64,000 nucleotides of DNA from Anaeromyxobacter paludicola. Lineage in GTDB: Bacteria > Myxococcota > Myxococcia > Myxococcales > Anaeromyxobacteraceae. Shown piece by piece: positions 47,401 to 61,106 of this stretch (its first letter is position 1; the number at the start of each line of letters is the position of its first letter). The position numbers and the translations under genes are program-made. The notes under the pieces were generated by a model that did not search any database, was not told the origin of the DNA, and was given only the letters and a program-made list of their open reading frames with translations. Where the stretch lies: contig NZ_AP025592.1 of assembly GCF_023169965.1 (NCBI RefSeq), positions 3,596,001-3,660,000 on the forward strand, read 5' to 3'.

Positions 47401-48118
47401 GCTGGACGCGCGCGCGGCGGAGCACGAGGAGTTCTGGCGCGAGGTGTCGAGTCCCTACGGCTCGCACCAGGCTATTTGGAAGCTCTTGTCGCGCTCGGCC
47501 GATCAGAAGCGGGACTTCCTCTACCGGGCCGAGGAGTCCTCGCGGCAGCCCACCTTCCTCGTCCTCTCGGCCGCGCCCCCCGCCGCCCACGGGAACGGGA
47601 TGTGGCGGGTCGAGTCGAAGGAGTTCGCACCTGCGCTGAAGGAAGGGCAGCGGCTCGCGTTCAGGCTCCGAGCGAGCCCGGTAGTGCGCAGAGGCAAGCG
47701 CGTTCCGGAGAGGAAGAACCGGAAGGTCCAACGGCACGACGTGGTCATGGATCTCGCCAAGCGCCTCGAGTCCGAGGGGCGACCGGTCCCGCCGGAGCCG
47801 GTGCTGGTTGGCGAAGCGGGCACCGCTTGGCTGATCTCCCAGGGCGAGCGCGCCGGGTTCAAGCTCGCCACGACGACCATCGAGGAGCTCGCGGACGATG
47901 GGCTTTTCGAGAACCGCGAGCGGCCCTCCCTGCGGGTCGGCGGGTACCGGCAGCACCGGATCCTGCGACGCGGCGAGCAGCCGGTTCGCTTCAGCACCCT
48001 CGACTTCGAAGGTGTACTGGAAGTGACCAATCCGGCAGCGTTCCTCGCGAGAGTGGCCCAAGGGTTCGGACCCCAGAAGGCCTTCGGCTGCGGGTTGATG
48101 CTGCTCCGGAGGGCGTGA
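47381..48118 (+). CDS. cas6e: Cas6e (CasE) crRNA endonuclease
   Basis: A 245-residue RAMP nuclease that cuts the repeat hairpin of the pre-crRNA and stays bound. The start FLSRVELDARAAEHEEFWRE, SPYGSHQAIWKLL with the candidate catalytic histidine, KRDFLYRAEE, and the glycine-rich end QGFGPQKAFGCGLMLL are family features. The ATG has an aaagga site inside cas5e. cas1 starts at the base after its stop. Confidence 0.94.
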   Translation: MFLSRVELDARAAEHEEFWREVSSPYGSHQAIWKLLSRSADQKRDFLYRAEESSRQPTFLVLSAAPPAAHGNGMWRVESKEFAPALKEGQRLAFRLRASPVVRRGKRVPERKNRKVQRHDVVMDLAKRLESEGRPVPPEPVLVGEAGTAWLISQGERAGFKLATTTIEELADDGLFENRERPSLRVGGYRQHRILRRGEQPVRFSTLDFEGVLEVTNPAAFLARVAQGFGPQKAFGCGLMLLRRA

Positions 48119-49337
<1,219 letters not shown>

Positions 49338-49414
49338 ACGTCCGTCACCGAAATGCTTCGGTGAGCTAGCTCTTTGACATCAAACCCATACAATGACGTG
49401 ACTTTTGACGAAGT
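49338..49414 (+). promoter_or_regulatory. CRISPR leader
   Basis: A 77-bp stretch between cas2 and the first repeat, AT-richer than its surroundings (ctctttgacatc, ccatacaatgacg). It contains a perfect small hairpin caccgaa-atgc-ttcggtg (49346-49363) just after the cas2 stop. The intact repeats at this end and the degenerate repeat at the far end confirm the leader side. Confidence 0.75.
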
Positions 49415-51455
49415 CCGTTCCCCGCGCACGCGGGGATGAGCCGCGCCGGGTCGCGCGCGGCGTCTGCCCCTGCTGCCGTTCCCCGCGCACGCGGGGATGA
49501 GCCGGCAGCGGCGGCAGTCGCAGCCGGGAACGGGCTCCGTTCCCCGCGCACGCGGGGATGAGCCGGCGCTGAACGACTCGCGCGGTGAACACCCGCGCCG
49601 TTCCCCGCGCACGCGGGGATGAGCCGTGAGGCCCTGAGCCGTGACCCCCGGCACCCCCCCGTTCCCCGCGCACGCGGGGATGAGCCGGCTGGAACCCAGA
49701 CCGTCTGGCACGAGCGGGACCGTTCCCCGCGCACGCGGGGATGAGCCGCCCTCCTGCCGTCCCGGCCAGCGGCGAGGGCACCGTTCCCCGCGCACGCGGG
49801 GATGAGCCGCGCATCACGATCAACGGGCCGGGCACGCTGCGCCGTTCCCCGCGCACGCGGGGATGAGCCGGTGGCTGGAAGCCTCTGGGCGGGTAACGCG
49901 GCCCGTTCCCCGCGCACGCGGGGATGAGCCGTACCGGCCGAGCTCGGAGCGGAACATGGTCACCCGTTCCCCGCGCACGCGGGGATGAGCCGGCGGTCTT
50001 GGAGCCGGTGACATCGATCACCAGCCGTTCCCCGCGCACGCGGGGATGAGCCGCTCTCCGGGACCGGCCTCGGCGACGAGATGATCCGTTCCCCGCGCAC
50101 GCGGGGATGAGCCGGTCGGCAACAGCGTGTGCCCGCCGATCGCCGCCCGTTCCCCGCGCACGCGGGGATGAGCCGTTCGGGGCGACCGTCACGCAGTAGC
50201 TACCGGCCCGTTCCCCGCGCACGCGGGGATGAGCCGCTGGAGGGCGAGGCGGGTAGGGCGATGCGCGACCGTTCCCCGCGCACGCGGGGATGAGCCGCTG
50301 GAGGGCGAGGCGGGTAGGGCGATGCGCGACCGTTCCCCGCGCACGCGGGGATGAGCCGCTGGCCGCGACCACTAGCCGTGTTTTTCGGCCCCGTTCCCCG
50401 CGCACGCGGGGATGAGCCGCAGAAGAGCAGCCCGAGCCGCTCGGCCGAGCGCCGTTCCCCGCGCACGCGGGGATGAGCCGTCACCAGGGCGCCGCGCCCG
50501 GACGCGCCGGCCCCGTTCCCCGCGCACGCGGGGATGAGCCGGGAGACGGAGCGATCCGCGAAGCCAGGGGTGACCGTTCCCCGCGCACGCGGGGATGAGC
50601 CGAGGATGCTCTCGATGGCCTGCGCGCTCGCGCGCCGTTCCCCGCGCACGCGGGGATGAGCCGCGCGGGAAGATCAAGCAGAAGGCCGGGACCGACCGTT
50701 CCCCGCGCACGCGGGGATGAGCCGAGCCGCCGCTTCGTGAGAGCCGCCCTCGACGGCCGTTCCCCGCGCACGCGGGGATGAGCCGATCGACGGGACGAAC
50801 GCTCAGATCCACATCACCCGTTCCCCGCGCACGCGGGGATGAGCCGACCCCCGCCGAGTCGAAGACGCTGCCGCGCTGCCGTTCCCCGCGCACGCGGGGA
50901 TGAGCCGCACTACCGGGCCGTGCAGTCCGCCCCGGCTGACCGTTCCCCGCGCACGCGGGGATGAGCCGTCGTTCACCGCCGGACTCGCGGGCGTGGCCTC
51001 CCGTTCCCCGCGCACGCGGGGATGAGCCGGTCAAGCTGCACCGCACGATCTCGCGGCCCTCCCGTTCCCCGCGCACGCGGGGATGAGCCGACGTTCTCCG
51101 CCGGACTCTCCGGGCGCGGCCCGTTCCCCGCGCACGCGGGGATGAGCCGCTGTCGCGGTACGCGGCGTGGCCCGTGCCGCGCCGTTCCCCGCGCACGCGG
51201 GGATGAGCCGGTGATCTCGGGCGCGCTCAAGTCGAAGGTCCGCCGTTCCCCGCGCACGCGGGGATGAGCCGGTGTGCCGCACGTTCACGTTCTCGCCGGA
51301 CCGCCGTTCCCCGCGCACGCGGGGATGAGCCGCGAATTGCGCTATGCAGCGCGCGGCACGGCTCCCGTTCCCCGCGCACGCGGGGATGAGCCGGTGAGAT
51401 TGGCGGTGGCGAGCTCCGCCCGCCGACCGTTCCCCGCGTACCCAGGGATGGCCCG
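49415..51455 (+). CRISPR. Type I-E CRISPR array, 33 intact repeats plus a degenerate terminal repeat
   Basis: Repeats of 29 bases (start ccgttccccgcgcacg, end gatgagccg; internal palindrome ccccgcg/cgcgggg) recur every 61 bases, so spacers are 32 bases. I counted repeats at 49415, 49476 and so on to 51365, all apparently identical, then a decayed copy at 51427-51455 (ccgcgtacccagggatggcc replaces the centre). There are 33 spacers. Exceptions: spacer 28 (51091-51120) is 30 bases, and the last (51394-51426) is 33. Spacers 14 and 15 are identical; spacers 26 and 28 are similar. The repeat is a close relative of the E. coli type I-E repeat. Confidence 0.99.
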
Positions 51456-51602
51456 GCGCTGCGCACTCGACCATAGCCATGGACCTCGCGGGAGGCTCTG
51501 GCCGGGTCCGGCCACGCGGGTACAGTCGAAGACCCAGTTGCCTGCGCAGCTGGCCGGCGCTCCGCACTCTTGTAATTGCAGACGCGCTGCAGCCCGCTGC
51601 GA

Positions 51603-51630
51603 AAAGGTTGCCCAGAAGGTTGCCCAGAAA
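51603..51630. repeat. Tandem aaggttgccc repeat, copy 2
   Basis: aaaggttgcccag and aaggttgcccag in tandem, 44 bp from the 3' end of tRNA-Gly; matches the pair at 25247-25273. The remaining sequence from 51456 to 51673 has no gene that I can support. Confidence 0.5.
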
Positions 51631-51673
51631 CGACAAGGGGTCCCGCTTTGGCAGCGGAACCCCTTGATATTCT

Positions 51674-51749
51674 TGGAGCGGGAAACGGGATTCGAACCCG
51701 CGACCCTCAGCTTGGGAAGCTGATGCTCTACCAACTGAGCTATTCCCGC
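51674..51749 (-). tRNA. tRNA-Gly (anticodon CCC)
   Basis: Minus-strand cloverleaf: acceptor gcgggaa/ttcccgc, D-arm agctcagttggtagagc, anticodon stem-loop with loop TTCCCAA (anticodon CCC, reads GGG), T-arm with ggttcgaatcc, and an encoded CCA end (complement of 51674-51676). Its 3' end faces the CRISPR array, the side on which integrative elements usually insert. Confidence 0.95.
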
Positions 51750-51864
51750 GCGACGGCTCCCTTTCTGCCGTGAACGACCCCCGGAGTCAAGGAAGAGCGC
51801 GCGCCCCGCGAGGGCGCGGCGCGGGAGCCGCTGCGGCGGCCCGGGAGGGCGTTAGAGTCGGGGC

Positions 51865-52554
51865 ATGGACGAGTCCGAGCTCCGCCGGCTGGAGGCCTCG
51901 CGCGCCGCGCTCCTGGCCCGCTTCGCCGAGAAGATGCGCGCCACCCCGTCGCTCGCCGACCCGGCGCCGAAGGGCGAGGGGCCGCGCAACGCTCACGGGA
52001 TGCCGAGGATGCCGGTGCAGCAGGGCGAGCAGGACGAGCTCATCCCGATGGACCTGGGCCGGGTGCCGGCGGTGGCGATGGACCGCTGGAAGCTCACCGT
52101 GGACGGAGCGGTCGAGGCGCCGGTGACGCTCGGCTTCGAAGACCTCCTCGCCCTCCCGCAGGAGGACCGCACCGCCGACTTCCACTGCGTCACCGGCTGG
52201 AGCGTGCTGGGGCTCTCCTGGCGCGGCGTGCCGGTCTCGACGCTGCTCGCGCTCGCCCGCCCCACCGCCGAGGCGACGCACGCGATGTTCCACTCCCACG
52301 ACGGCTACTCCACCAACCTCCCGCTCGAGGAGGCGCTCAAGGACGACGTCCTCCTCGTCCACGCGCTCGGCGGCGCGCCGCTCACGGCGGAGCTCGGCGG
52401 CCCGGCGCGCGTGATCACGCCGCAGCTCTACGCCTACAAGGGCGCGAAGTGGGTGAACCGGATCGAGCTCCTCACCCAGGACCGGCGCGGCTACTGGGAG
52501 ATCCGCGGCTACTCCAACACCGCGTACCCCTGGCGCAACGATCGGGAGTGGTGA
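51865..52554 (+). CDS. Sulfite-oxidase-fold molybdopterin-binding protein
   Basis: A 229-residue protein with the oxidoreductase molybdopterin-binding (SUOX/MsrP) fold: WKLTVDGAVEAPVTLGFEDL, DFHCVTGWSVLGLSWRGVPV (the cysteine that can ligate Mo), HSHDGYSTNLPLEEAL, and RVITPQLYAYKGAKWVNRIE. No signal peptide, so it appears cytoplasmic, unlike MsrP. It would use molybdopterin from moaA/moeA products. The ribosome site is weak. Substrate unknown. Confidence 0.9.
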   Translation: MDESELRRLEASRAALLARFAEKMRATPSLADPAPKGEGPRNAHGMPRMPVQQGEQDELIPMDLGRVPAVAMDRWKLTVDGAVEAPVTLGFEDLLALPQEDRTADFHCVTGWSVLGLSWRGVPVSTLLALARPTAEATHAMFHSHDGYSTNLPLEEALKDDVLLVHALGGAPLTAELGGPARVITPQLYAYKGAKWVNRIELLTQDRRGYWEIRGYSNTAYPWRNDREW

Positions 52555-52564
52555 CGGTAAACGC

Positions 52565-52945
52565 CTACTTCTTCGAGAAGGCCTTGAAGAAGTCGACGAT
52601 CTCCTTCGCCGCCTGCTTCCACTCGATGGTCTCGGCGATCTCGTCCTCGTCCGGGCCCTCGAGCCAGATCCCGCCGCAGCTCTCGCAGGTGTCGTAGTGG
52701 AGCGACTTCCGCTCGCCGCCCTCGATGGCCACGAGGTCCACGTTGCACGCGGGGCACATGCCCGCGATCTCGTCCGGGTTGACCCAGCCGCCGAGCGCCG
52801 ACAGCGCGCGCAGGTTGTGGTGCAGCAGCACGCGGTTCAGGTCGGCGGCGTCGATCCAGAGCCCCCCGCAGTCGGGGCAGCGCTGGGCCGTGTTCTCATC
52901 ACCGCTGATCTCGGCCATCTCGACGTTGCACCGAGGGCAATCCAT
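52565..52945 (-). CDS. Double TFIIB-type zinc-ribbon protein
   Basis: A 126-residue protein with two zinc ribbons: CPRCNVEM...[14 protein letters not shown] and CPACNVDL...[14 protein letters not shown], followed by an amphipathic C-terminal helix ([18 protein letters not shown]). zf-TFIIB small proteins are common in bacteria but their role is unknown. It is the last gene on the minus-strand prfA-prmC-murA-hisG side, 90 bp after hisG, and is convergent with the SUOX-fold gene. Confidence 0.88.
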   Translation of the reverse strand: MDCPRCNVEMAEISGDENTAQRCPDCGGLWIDAADLNRVLLHHNLRALSALGGWVNPDEIAGMCPACNVDLVAIEGGERKSLHYDTCESCGGIWLEGPDEDEIAETIEWKQAAKEIVDFFKAFSKK

Positions 52946-53035
52946 CTGAAGTCGGTTCTCCTTGGGACCTTGGGAGCTGCGGGGGGTGAGGGGGTTTACC
53001 GGACTGTGGATGATAGGCGGGAAGGTGCGCCAGGA

Positions 53036-53745
53036 TCAACCTTCTCGGGGCGACGGCCGGCAGGCCTCCCGGAGGGCCGCCACCAGCAGGCGGAGCCGCT
53101 CCGGGTGGAGCTTCAGCGCGACCCGGTTCACCACCAGCCGCGCCGACACCGGGAGCACCGACTCCTCCACCTCGAGGCCGTTGGCGCGCAGGGTCTCCCC
53201 GGTCTCGGTGATGTCCACGATGGCGTCGGCGAGGCCGAGCGACGGGGCCACCTCGATCGAGCCGTGCAGGGCGATCACCTCGGCCGGCAGCCCCTTCTTC
53301 GCGAAGTGGGCGGCGGCGAGGCTCACGTACTTGGTGGCGATCCGCGGCGTGACGCCGCGCGGCAGGGGCTTCGCGCCCCGGGGCCGCGCCACGATCACCT
53401 CGCAGCGGCCGATGCCGAGGTCGAGCGGCTCGTAGAGATCGCGCGGCTCCTCGCGGAGCACGTCGAGGCCGACGATGCCCACCTGCGCCGCGCCGTGCTC
53501 GACGTAGCTCGCCACGTCGGCGGCGCGGATCGAGATGAAGCGGAGCCCGACCTCGGGCGCGTCGGCGAAGAGCTTGCGGGTCTTGCCGAGGAGCGCCTTG
53601 GGCGAGACGCCGAGGGCGCTCTCGAACAGGAGCGACGCCTCGTCGGTGAGCCGGCCCTTGGGGACCGCCACCGTCAGGAGCGGGCCGTCGGCGAGCGCGG
53701 TGCGGGCCCGGCGGGCCAGCTCCCGGTTGGACGGCAGGCGATCGG

Positions 53746-53749
<4 letters not shown>
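53036..53749 (-). CDS. hisG: ATP phosphoribosyltransferase (HisG), short form
   Basis: First enzyme of histidine synthesis, joining PRPP and ATP. The 237-residue protein has [54 protein letters not shown] (PRPP region) and [20 protein letters not shown]. It lacks the C-terminal regulatory domain of the long form, so it should need a HisZ partner, not seen here. The N-terminus is ~20 residues longer than minimal short forms. The GTG start overlaps the murA stop (GTGA). Confidence 0.94.
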
Positions 53750-55008
<1,259 letters not shown>

Positions 55009-55033
55009 CTGGTTCTCTCGGGAAAGCGGGCCC

Positions 55034-55879
55034 TTATACCATCACCGCCACGGCGAGGCGCGGCAGGCCGGCGAGGTCCTTGCGGAGCTCCACCTCGGCG
55101 AAGCCGGCGGCGCGGCACAGGGCCGGGAGCGACTCGGCGTGGCTCTCGTGCAGCTCGACGAGGAGGGTGCCCCCGGGCGCGAGCCGGCGCGGCGCCTCGG
55201 CCACGATCCGGCGCGCCACCGCGAGCCCGTCCGCGCCGCCGTCGAGCGCGAGCGCGGGCTCCTGGCGGACCTCGCGCGACAGCCCGGCGAGCTCGCCGGT
55301 CGGGACGTAGGGCGGGTTCGAGGCGATGACGTCGAAGCGGCGCTCCGGGGGCACCGGGGCGAAGAGGTCGCCCTCGAGGAGCTCGACCGAGGCGCCGAGC
55401 GCCGCGGCGTTCGCCCGGGCCACCGCCAGCGCGTCGGGCGACAAGTCCACGGCGGTGACGCGCGCCCCCGGCCGCTCGAGCGCGAGGGTGATGCCGACGC
55501 AGCCCGTCCCGGTGCAGAGGTCGAGTGCGGCGCCGCCCTCGGGCAGCGCCGCGAGCGCCGCCTCGACCAGCAGCTCGGTCTCGGGGCGGGGCACGAGCAC
55601 GCGCCGGTCGACGGCGAACGGGCGGCCGTAGAACTCCCGCCGGCCCACGAGGTAGGCGGTCGGCTCGCCGGCGGCGCGCCGCTTCACCAGGGCGCGGAAG
55701 GCGGCCAGCTCGGGCTCGCCGAGCGGCTTGTCGAAGTCGAGGTAGAGCCGCACCCGGTCGCAGCCGAGGGCGTGCGCGAGGAGCACCTCGGCGGTGAGGC
55801 GCGGCGCGTCCACGCCGCCCCGGGCGAAGAAGCCCTGGGTCCAGGCGAGGAGCTTGAGGGGGGTCCAGGTGTCCTTCAT
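55034..55879 (-). CDS. prmC: Peptide chain release factor glutamine methyltransferase
   Basis: Methylates the glutamine of the GGQ motif in RF1/RF2. The 281-residue protein has an N-terminal helical domain, [23 protein letters not shown] motif [16 protein letters not shown], and the NPPY active-site motif ([14 protein letters not shown]). I start at [13 protein letters not shown] (55879), the usual N-terminus; the upstream extension is poorly conserved. It follows prfA, its substrate, on the same strand after 184 bp that contain a REP-like repeat. Confidence 0.95.
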   Translation of the reverse strand: MKDTWTPLKLLAWTQGFFARGGVDAPRLTAEVLLAHALGCDRVRLYLDFDKPLGEPELAAFRALVKRRAAGEPTAYLVGRREFYGRPFAVDRRVLVPRPETELLVEAALAALPEGGAALDLCTGTGCVGITLALERPGARVTAVDLSPDALAVARANAAALGASVELLEGDLFAPVPPERRFDVIASNPPYVPTGELAGLSREVRQEPALALDGGADGLAVARRIVAEAPRRLAPGGTLLVELHESHAESLPALCRAAGFAEVELRKDLAGLPRLAVAVMV

Positions 55880-55991
55880 ACCGGGGGAATGAGGCCCCCC
55901 CGGGCCCCCCGCTCGCTTCGACCCAGCCTCATCCGGCTGGGCCTGCGCTCGCCGCTGCACAACGCTGGGACGACGCCGCCCTGGCCCGCCG

Positions 55992-56040
55992 CCCCCTCCC
56001 TGACCCTCCCCCGCTCGCGCGGGAGAGGAGAGGAGGGGCG
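55992..56040. repeat. REP-like palindromic repeat, copy 1
   Basis: Imperfect palindrome in the prfA-prmC gap: ccccctccctgaccctcccc, then a cgctcgcgcg turn, then gggagaggagaggagggg. A second copy is at 58586-58632. Confidence 0.65.
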
Positions 56041-56063
56041 CTCGCAGGCGCCCCGTTCCGTCG

Positions 56064-57179
<1,116 letters not shown>

Positions 57180-57246
57180 GGGCGCTTTATACCCGAAAAC
57201 CGGAATGTGGACCGGCCGGGGGAGTCCGGTGAATATGGAGGGCTCG

Positions 57247-58563
57247 ATGCCGCCTCGCCTCGTCGTCCGCGACGCCCTGGTCGCCACCCCCGCCGCCCTG
57301 CTGGAGCGGGCCACGGTCGTGGTCGAGGGGGGCCTCGTGGCCGAGGTCGCGCCGGAGGGGACGAAGGTCGCGGCGCGCCCGGACGACTGGGACGTCGCCG
57401 GCGAGGGGCGGCTCCTCGTGCCGGGGATGGTGGACGCCCACACGCGCCTCGCCGTGGGGGCCCTCGGCCGCCTGGCCGGGCTCCCGGCGAGGAGCCCCGA
57501 GAGCGAGGCCGAGTACCGTCACCGGCTCCGGGCGCGCATCGAGGACCGGCTCGACGCCGCGGCGGTGGAGGCGCTGACCGCGGCCGGCGCCCTGGCGGCG
57601 CTCCGGGCCGGGGTCACCTGCGCCTGCGACCTCGTGCGCGGGGCGGCCGGCGACGAGGAGCGCACCCTGCCGGCGGCGGCCGCGGGGGTGCGGCGGGTGG
57701 GGCTCCGGGCGTCGCTCGCCTACGGCCCCACCGACCGGCGCGGCGGCGGCTCGGGCCGGGCCGGGGTGGCGGCCTCGGCCGCGTTCGCCGCCCTCTCGCG
57801 CGGCGACCCGCTCGTGCGCGGGGTGATCGGGATCGACGGGCTCTGCGAGCTCGGCCGCTCGAGCATCGAGGCGGCCGGCGAGCTCGGCGGGGAGCACGGC
57901 CTCCACGCCTGCCTGGCCGAGGACGAGGAGGACGTGGCCCACGCCTTCGGGATGTCGGGGCTCCACCCGGTGGCGCTCGTCGGCAGCTGCGGCGGGCTCG
58001 GCCCGGGCGCGGTGATCGCGCGCGACGCGGCGCTCACGAGCCGCGAGGTCACGCTCCTCGCCGACACCGGCTCGTGGCTCGCGCTCTCGCCGCGGGCGGC
58101 GCTCTTCTGGGGCGGCGAGTTCCCGCCGCTCGGCTACATCGCGGCGGCCGGCACGCCGATGGCGTTCGGCACGGACGGGCTCTTCCCGGACGTCGCCGGC
58201 GAGGCGCTCGCCGCGGCGATGTGCCTGCGGATGGCGGAGCACCGGGCCACGGCGTCGGGCGACGTGGTCACGAAGGAGATCTGGCCGGGCGGCGGGCACG
58301 TCGCCTCGCGCCTGTTCGGCGTCGGGCTGGGCGAGATCGCGCCCGGCGCGGCGGCGGACCTGGTCCTCCTCGACTGGCGCCCCCCGGCCCCGCTGCCCGA
58401 CCTGCTCGCCGGCGACCTCGCCATGCTCCACGCCGGCGCCCCCGCCGCCTGGGCGATCGTGAACGGCGAGGTGCGCCTGCGCGAGGGGCACCTCCTCGGC
58501 GGCGACGAGCGCGAGATCGCCGCCAAGGCGCGCGAGGCGGCGGCCCGGGTGCTGGCGGCGTAG
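57247..58563 (+). CDS. Amidohydrolase-family (SsnA-like) protein with lost metal ligands
   Basis: A 438-residue protein of the cytosine-deaminase/SsnA amidohydrolase group: [52 protein letters not shown] and the composite beta end DLVLLDW. The first metal site HxH is HTR here (second His to Arg) and the later LxHC histidine block reads GSCGGLGPG. One His (HACLAE) and the final Asp (GTDGL) remain. So it may be inactive or have a changed site. I start at ATG 57247, 4-5 nt after ggaggg; ATGs at 57178 and 57235 are alternatives. Divergent from prfA. Confidence 0.8.
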   Translation: MPPRLVVRDALVATPAALLERATVVVEGGLVAEVAPEGTKVAARPDDWDVAGEGRLLVPGMVDAHTRLAVGALGRLAGLPARSPESEAEYRHRLRARIEDRLDAAAVEALTAAGALAALRAGVTCACDLVRGAAGDEERTLPAAAAGVRRVGLRASLAYGPTDRRGGGSGRAGVAASAAFAALSRGDPLVRGVIGIDGLCELGRSSIEAAGELGGEHGLHACLAEDEEDVAHAFGMSGLHPVALVGSCGGLGPGAVIARDAALTSREVTLLADTGSWLALSPRAALFWGGEFPPLGYIAAAGTPMAFGTDGLFPDVAGEALAAAMCLRMAEHRATASGDVVTKEIWPGGGHVASRLFGVGLGEIAPGAAADLVLLDWRPPAPLPDLLAGDLAMLHAGAPAAWAIVNGEVRLREGHLLGGDEREIAAKAREAAARVLAA

Positions 58564-58585
58564 GCGCCGCGCGGCGCCGCGGTGA

Positions 58586-58632
58586 CCCCCTCCCTGGCCC
58601 TCCCCCGCTTCGCGGGAGAGGGGAGGAGGGCG
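58586..58632. repeat. REP-like palindromic repeat, copy 2
   Basis: ccccctccctggccctcccc, a cgcttcgcg turn, then gggagaggggaggaggg. It differs from copy 1 at a few positions, mostly in the loop and as matching changes. It lies between convergent genes and could end transcription from both sides. Confidence 0.65.
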
Positions 58633-58636
58633 CCCC

Positions 58637-60889
58637 TCACTTCCTCGCGATGAACGCCTGCAGCGCCGCCCGATCCGGGCCGACCAGCTCCTTCACCCGG
58701 GCCCGGTCCACGTCGGCGACGATGATCTCGCCGACCTCCTGGGCCACCGAGCGGAAGAGCCCCTCCGCCCGCATCCCCTCCGCCTGCCGCTCGTTGTCGG
58801 GCGTCGGCGTGACGTAGTGGGCCGAGTCCACCTTGTAGCGGTGGAACAGGTAGAGCTGCACGAGCGTCATGAGCCGCTTGCGCCGCAGCGCCAGGTCGAA
58901 GTTGTTCTGGTCGCGGATCGAGAGGATGCTCCGGCCGCGGCGGTCGTGGATGCTCGCGAAGGTAACGTCCAGCTTCTTCTCGCCGTCCGCCGAGAGGAGC
59001 GACAGCTCGAGCAGGTCCGAGCCGGCCGACACCGGCTTGAGCGCCACCCGCAGCTTGCCCGGCACGCCGTGCTGCTTCCGCCAGAGGTCGAGCCACTCCT
59101 CGAGGAGCTTCGGCGGCACCTCGGTCTGCACGAGGTGCTGGTGCTGCGTCGAGCCCTGGCCCATCGCCTTGGTGGTGGCGGTGCGGCCGGTGATCGACAT
59201 GAGCGCGGCGTCGCCCCGCGGCCCGCCCACCAGCGTCTGCGGCGTCTTGTAGCCCGACTCGAGCAGGCGGAACTTCCGCTGCAGCCGCGCCAGGGCCAGC
59301 ATGCCGTCCTGGCGGAGCGCCGTCGCGAACTCCTCCGAGGCGAGCCCGTCGATCTGGTGGCCGCCGTAGGTGATGAAGTCGAAGACGTAGCCCATCTTCC
59401 CGAGCTCCTCGGGGAAGCGGCGCATCTGCGCGTCGTCCATGCCGGTGGTGTCCCAGTTGAAGGACGGCGAGAGGTTGTAGGCGAGCATCTTGTCCGGGAA
59501 GACGGCGTGGATGGCGTCGGCGAACCGCTTCGCGTCCTTCAGGTCGGCGGTCTTGGTCTCCATCCAGAGCAGGTCGGCGAAGGGCGCCGCGGCGAGCGAC
59601 TTGGCGATGGCGTAGTCGATGCCGCCGCGCACCTGGTAGTAGCCGTCGGGCGTCTTGGCGTGCTCGCAGTCCCAGGTGACCTGCACGCCGATGGCCCGGG
59701 CCTTCTCCCGGATCCGGTAGAAGGGCGCGCGCGCCGCGAAGGCCATCCACTCGTCCCGGCTCATCGAGGGGGGATCGCCCTCGGCGGCGCGGAAGGCGAT
59801 GGCGTTGCCCACCGCCTCGGCGTAGGTGCAGACCCCGGCCTCCGCCTGCCAGGCGTCCACGAAGCCGTTGAAGACCCGGTCGAGCGCCGCGTCCACCGCG
59901 CCGAGCGCCCCCTTCTTCAGATCCGCCGCCGCGGCGGCGATCTTCTGGTCGAAGCCGGCGCGGACGAGCCAGGCGTCGGCGGCGGCGTACTCCTCGTCGC
60001 AGAGGGCGTAGAGCCGGTGCCCGCTCAGCTCCTCCACGCCGGCCGCCTGGAAGCGGCGCAGGATGGCGAGGAAGGCCGCCTTGAAGGTGGGGAGCGTGAC
60101 GTGGGTGGCGCCGAGGATGAACGGCTGGTCGCGGTCGTCGCCGCGCCCGTCGAGCAGCGTGGCCGACTCGGCGTCGGTGCGGGCCACGATGATCCCCGGC
60201 ACGCCCATGAGGTCGAGCTGGAACCGGGCCGCGGAGAGCCGCTTCAGCTGCTCGTCCTCGGAGACGAGCACCTTGCCGCCCTGGTGGCCGCACTTCTTGA
60301 CGCCCGGCTTCTGGTCCTCGATGTGGTAGCCCGGCACGCCCACCTCGACGAAGCGCCGGACGAGGTTGCGCACCTGGGCGTCGCCGCCGTGGCCGGTGTC
60401 GGCGTCGGCGATGATGAAGGGCCGGAAGTCCACCTCCGGCGTGGCGCGGCGCTGCTCCTCGGTCATGCGGGCGCGGGCGTGGAACTGGTTCCTGTCGGCG
60501 GTGAGGAGGGCGCGGACGATCGGCGCCGCCTCGTCCGGCACCTGCGAGAGCGGGTAGCTCGCGAGGTCGGGGCCCGGGTCCTCCTGCGCGGAGCCCTTGG
60601 CGGAGGTGGCCCAGCCGCCGAGGTAGATGCCCTCGATCCCCATCTTCTTCATCGCCACCGCCTGGCCGGGCGAGTACGGGCCGAAGGTGGTGATGCAGCG
60701 CCGCTCGGCGAAGAGCTGGCGGAGCCGCGCGTGGAAGGCCTCGGCCGCGGTCCGGGCCACCGGGTAGTCCGCCGGGATGGTGCCGCGCTGCTCCACCACC
60801 TCGCGGGCGGTGTGGACGCGCGTGATGCCCGCGAACCGCGGGCTCTCGAACCAGCGCCGGAGCTCGGCGACCTCGCGCTCGAAATCCAT
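58637..60889 (-). CDS. aceA: Isocitrate lyase, long (ICL2-like) form
   Basis: Glyoxylate-cycle enzyme that splits isocitrate into glyoxylate and succinate. The 750-residue protein has [40 protein letters not shown] and the catalytic KKCGHQGGK (C200), and [11 protein letters not shown]. It is much longer than the ~430-residue E. coli enzyme: it has the inserted helical region and an extra C-terminal domain (about the last 150 residues) like mycobacterial ICL2, where that domain is regulatory. The ATG has ggaggag. Transcribed alone; malate synthase is not in the window. Confidence 0.95.
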   Translation of the reverse strand: MDFEREVAELRRWFESPRFAGITRVHTAREVVEQRGTIPADYPVARTAAEAFHARLRQLFAERRCITTFGPYSPGQAVAMKKMGIEGIYLGGWATSAKGSAQEDPGPDLASYPLSQVPDEAAPIVRALLTADRNQFHARARMTEEQRRATPEVDFRPFIIADADTGHGGDAQVRNLVRRFVEVGVPGYHIEDQKPGVKKCGHQGGKVLVSEDEQLKRLSAARFQLDLMGVPGIIVARTDAESATLLDGRGDDRDQPFILGATHVTLPTFKAAFLAILRRFQAAGVEELSGHRLYALCDEEYAAADAWLVRAGFDQKIAAAAADLKKGALGAVDAALDRVFNGFVDAWQAEAGVCTYAEAVGNAIAFRAAEGDPPSMSRDEWMAFAARAPFYRIREKARAIGVQVTWDCEHAKTPDGYYQVRGGIDYAIAKSLAAAPFADLLWMETKTADLKDAKRFADAIHAVFPDKMLAYNLSPSFNWDTTGMDDAQMRRFPEELGKMGYVFDFITYGGHQIDGLASEEFATALRQDGMLALARLQRKFRLLESGYKTPQTLVGGPRGDAALMSITGRTATTKAMGQGSTQHQHLVQTEVPPKLLEEWLDLWRKQHGVPGKLRVALKPVSAGSDLLELSLLSADGEKKLDVTFASIHDRRGRSILSIRDQNNFDLALRRKRLMTLVQLYLFHRYKVDSAHYVTPTPDNERQAEGMRAEGLFRSVAQEVGEIIVADVDRARVKELVGPDRAALQAFIARK

Positions 60890-61106
60890 GTCTCCTCCAC
60901 GTGCGTCGGGGTAGGTGGGCGGCCCTCCCAAGGCGGGCCGGACGCAGGGGGAGTGCTAGCCGGCGCGTTTCGACGCGGCACGTCACGCGAATGGATCCTC
61001 CCGTCCGGACTGGTGCTCGAGGGGGATGGCCCGAGCGGGTAGGGCGGGGGCTCGCCCGGTCGCCTGTAGAGCATGTCGGGACGGGACTGCCATATTCCCG
61101 CGTCAC

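Noticed and set aside
49374-49395. TTGACA and TACAAT in the CRISPR leader as a sigma-70 promoter
   Set aside because: The two elements are only 9 bases apart, far from the 16-18 required, so they cannot work together as -35 and -10.
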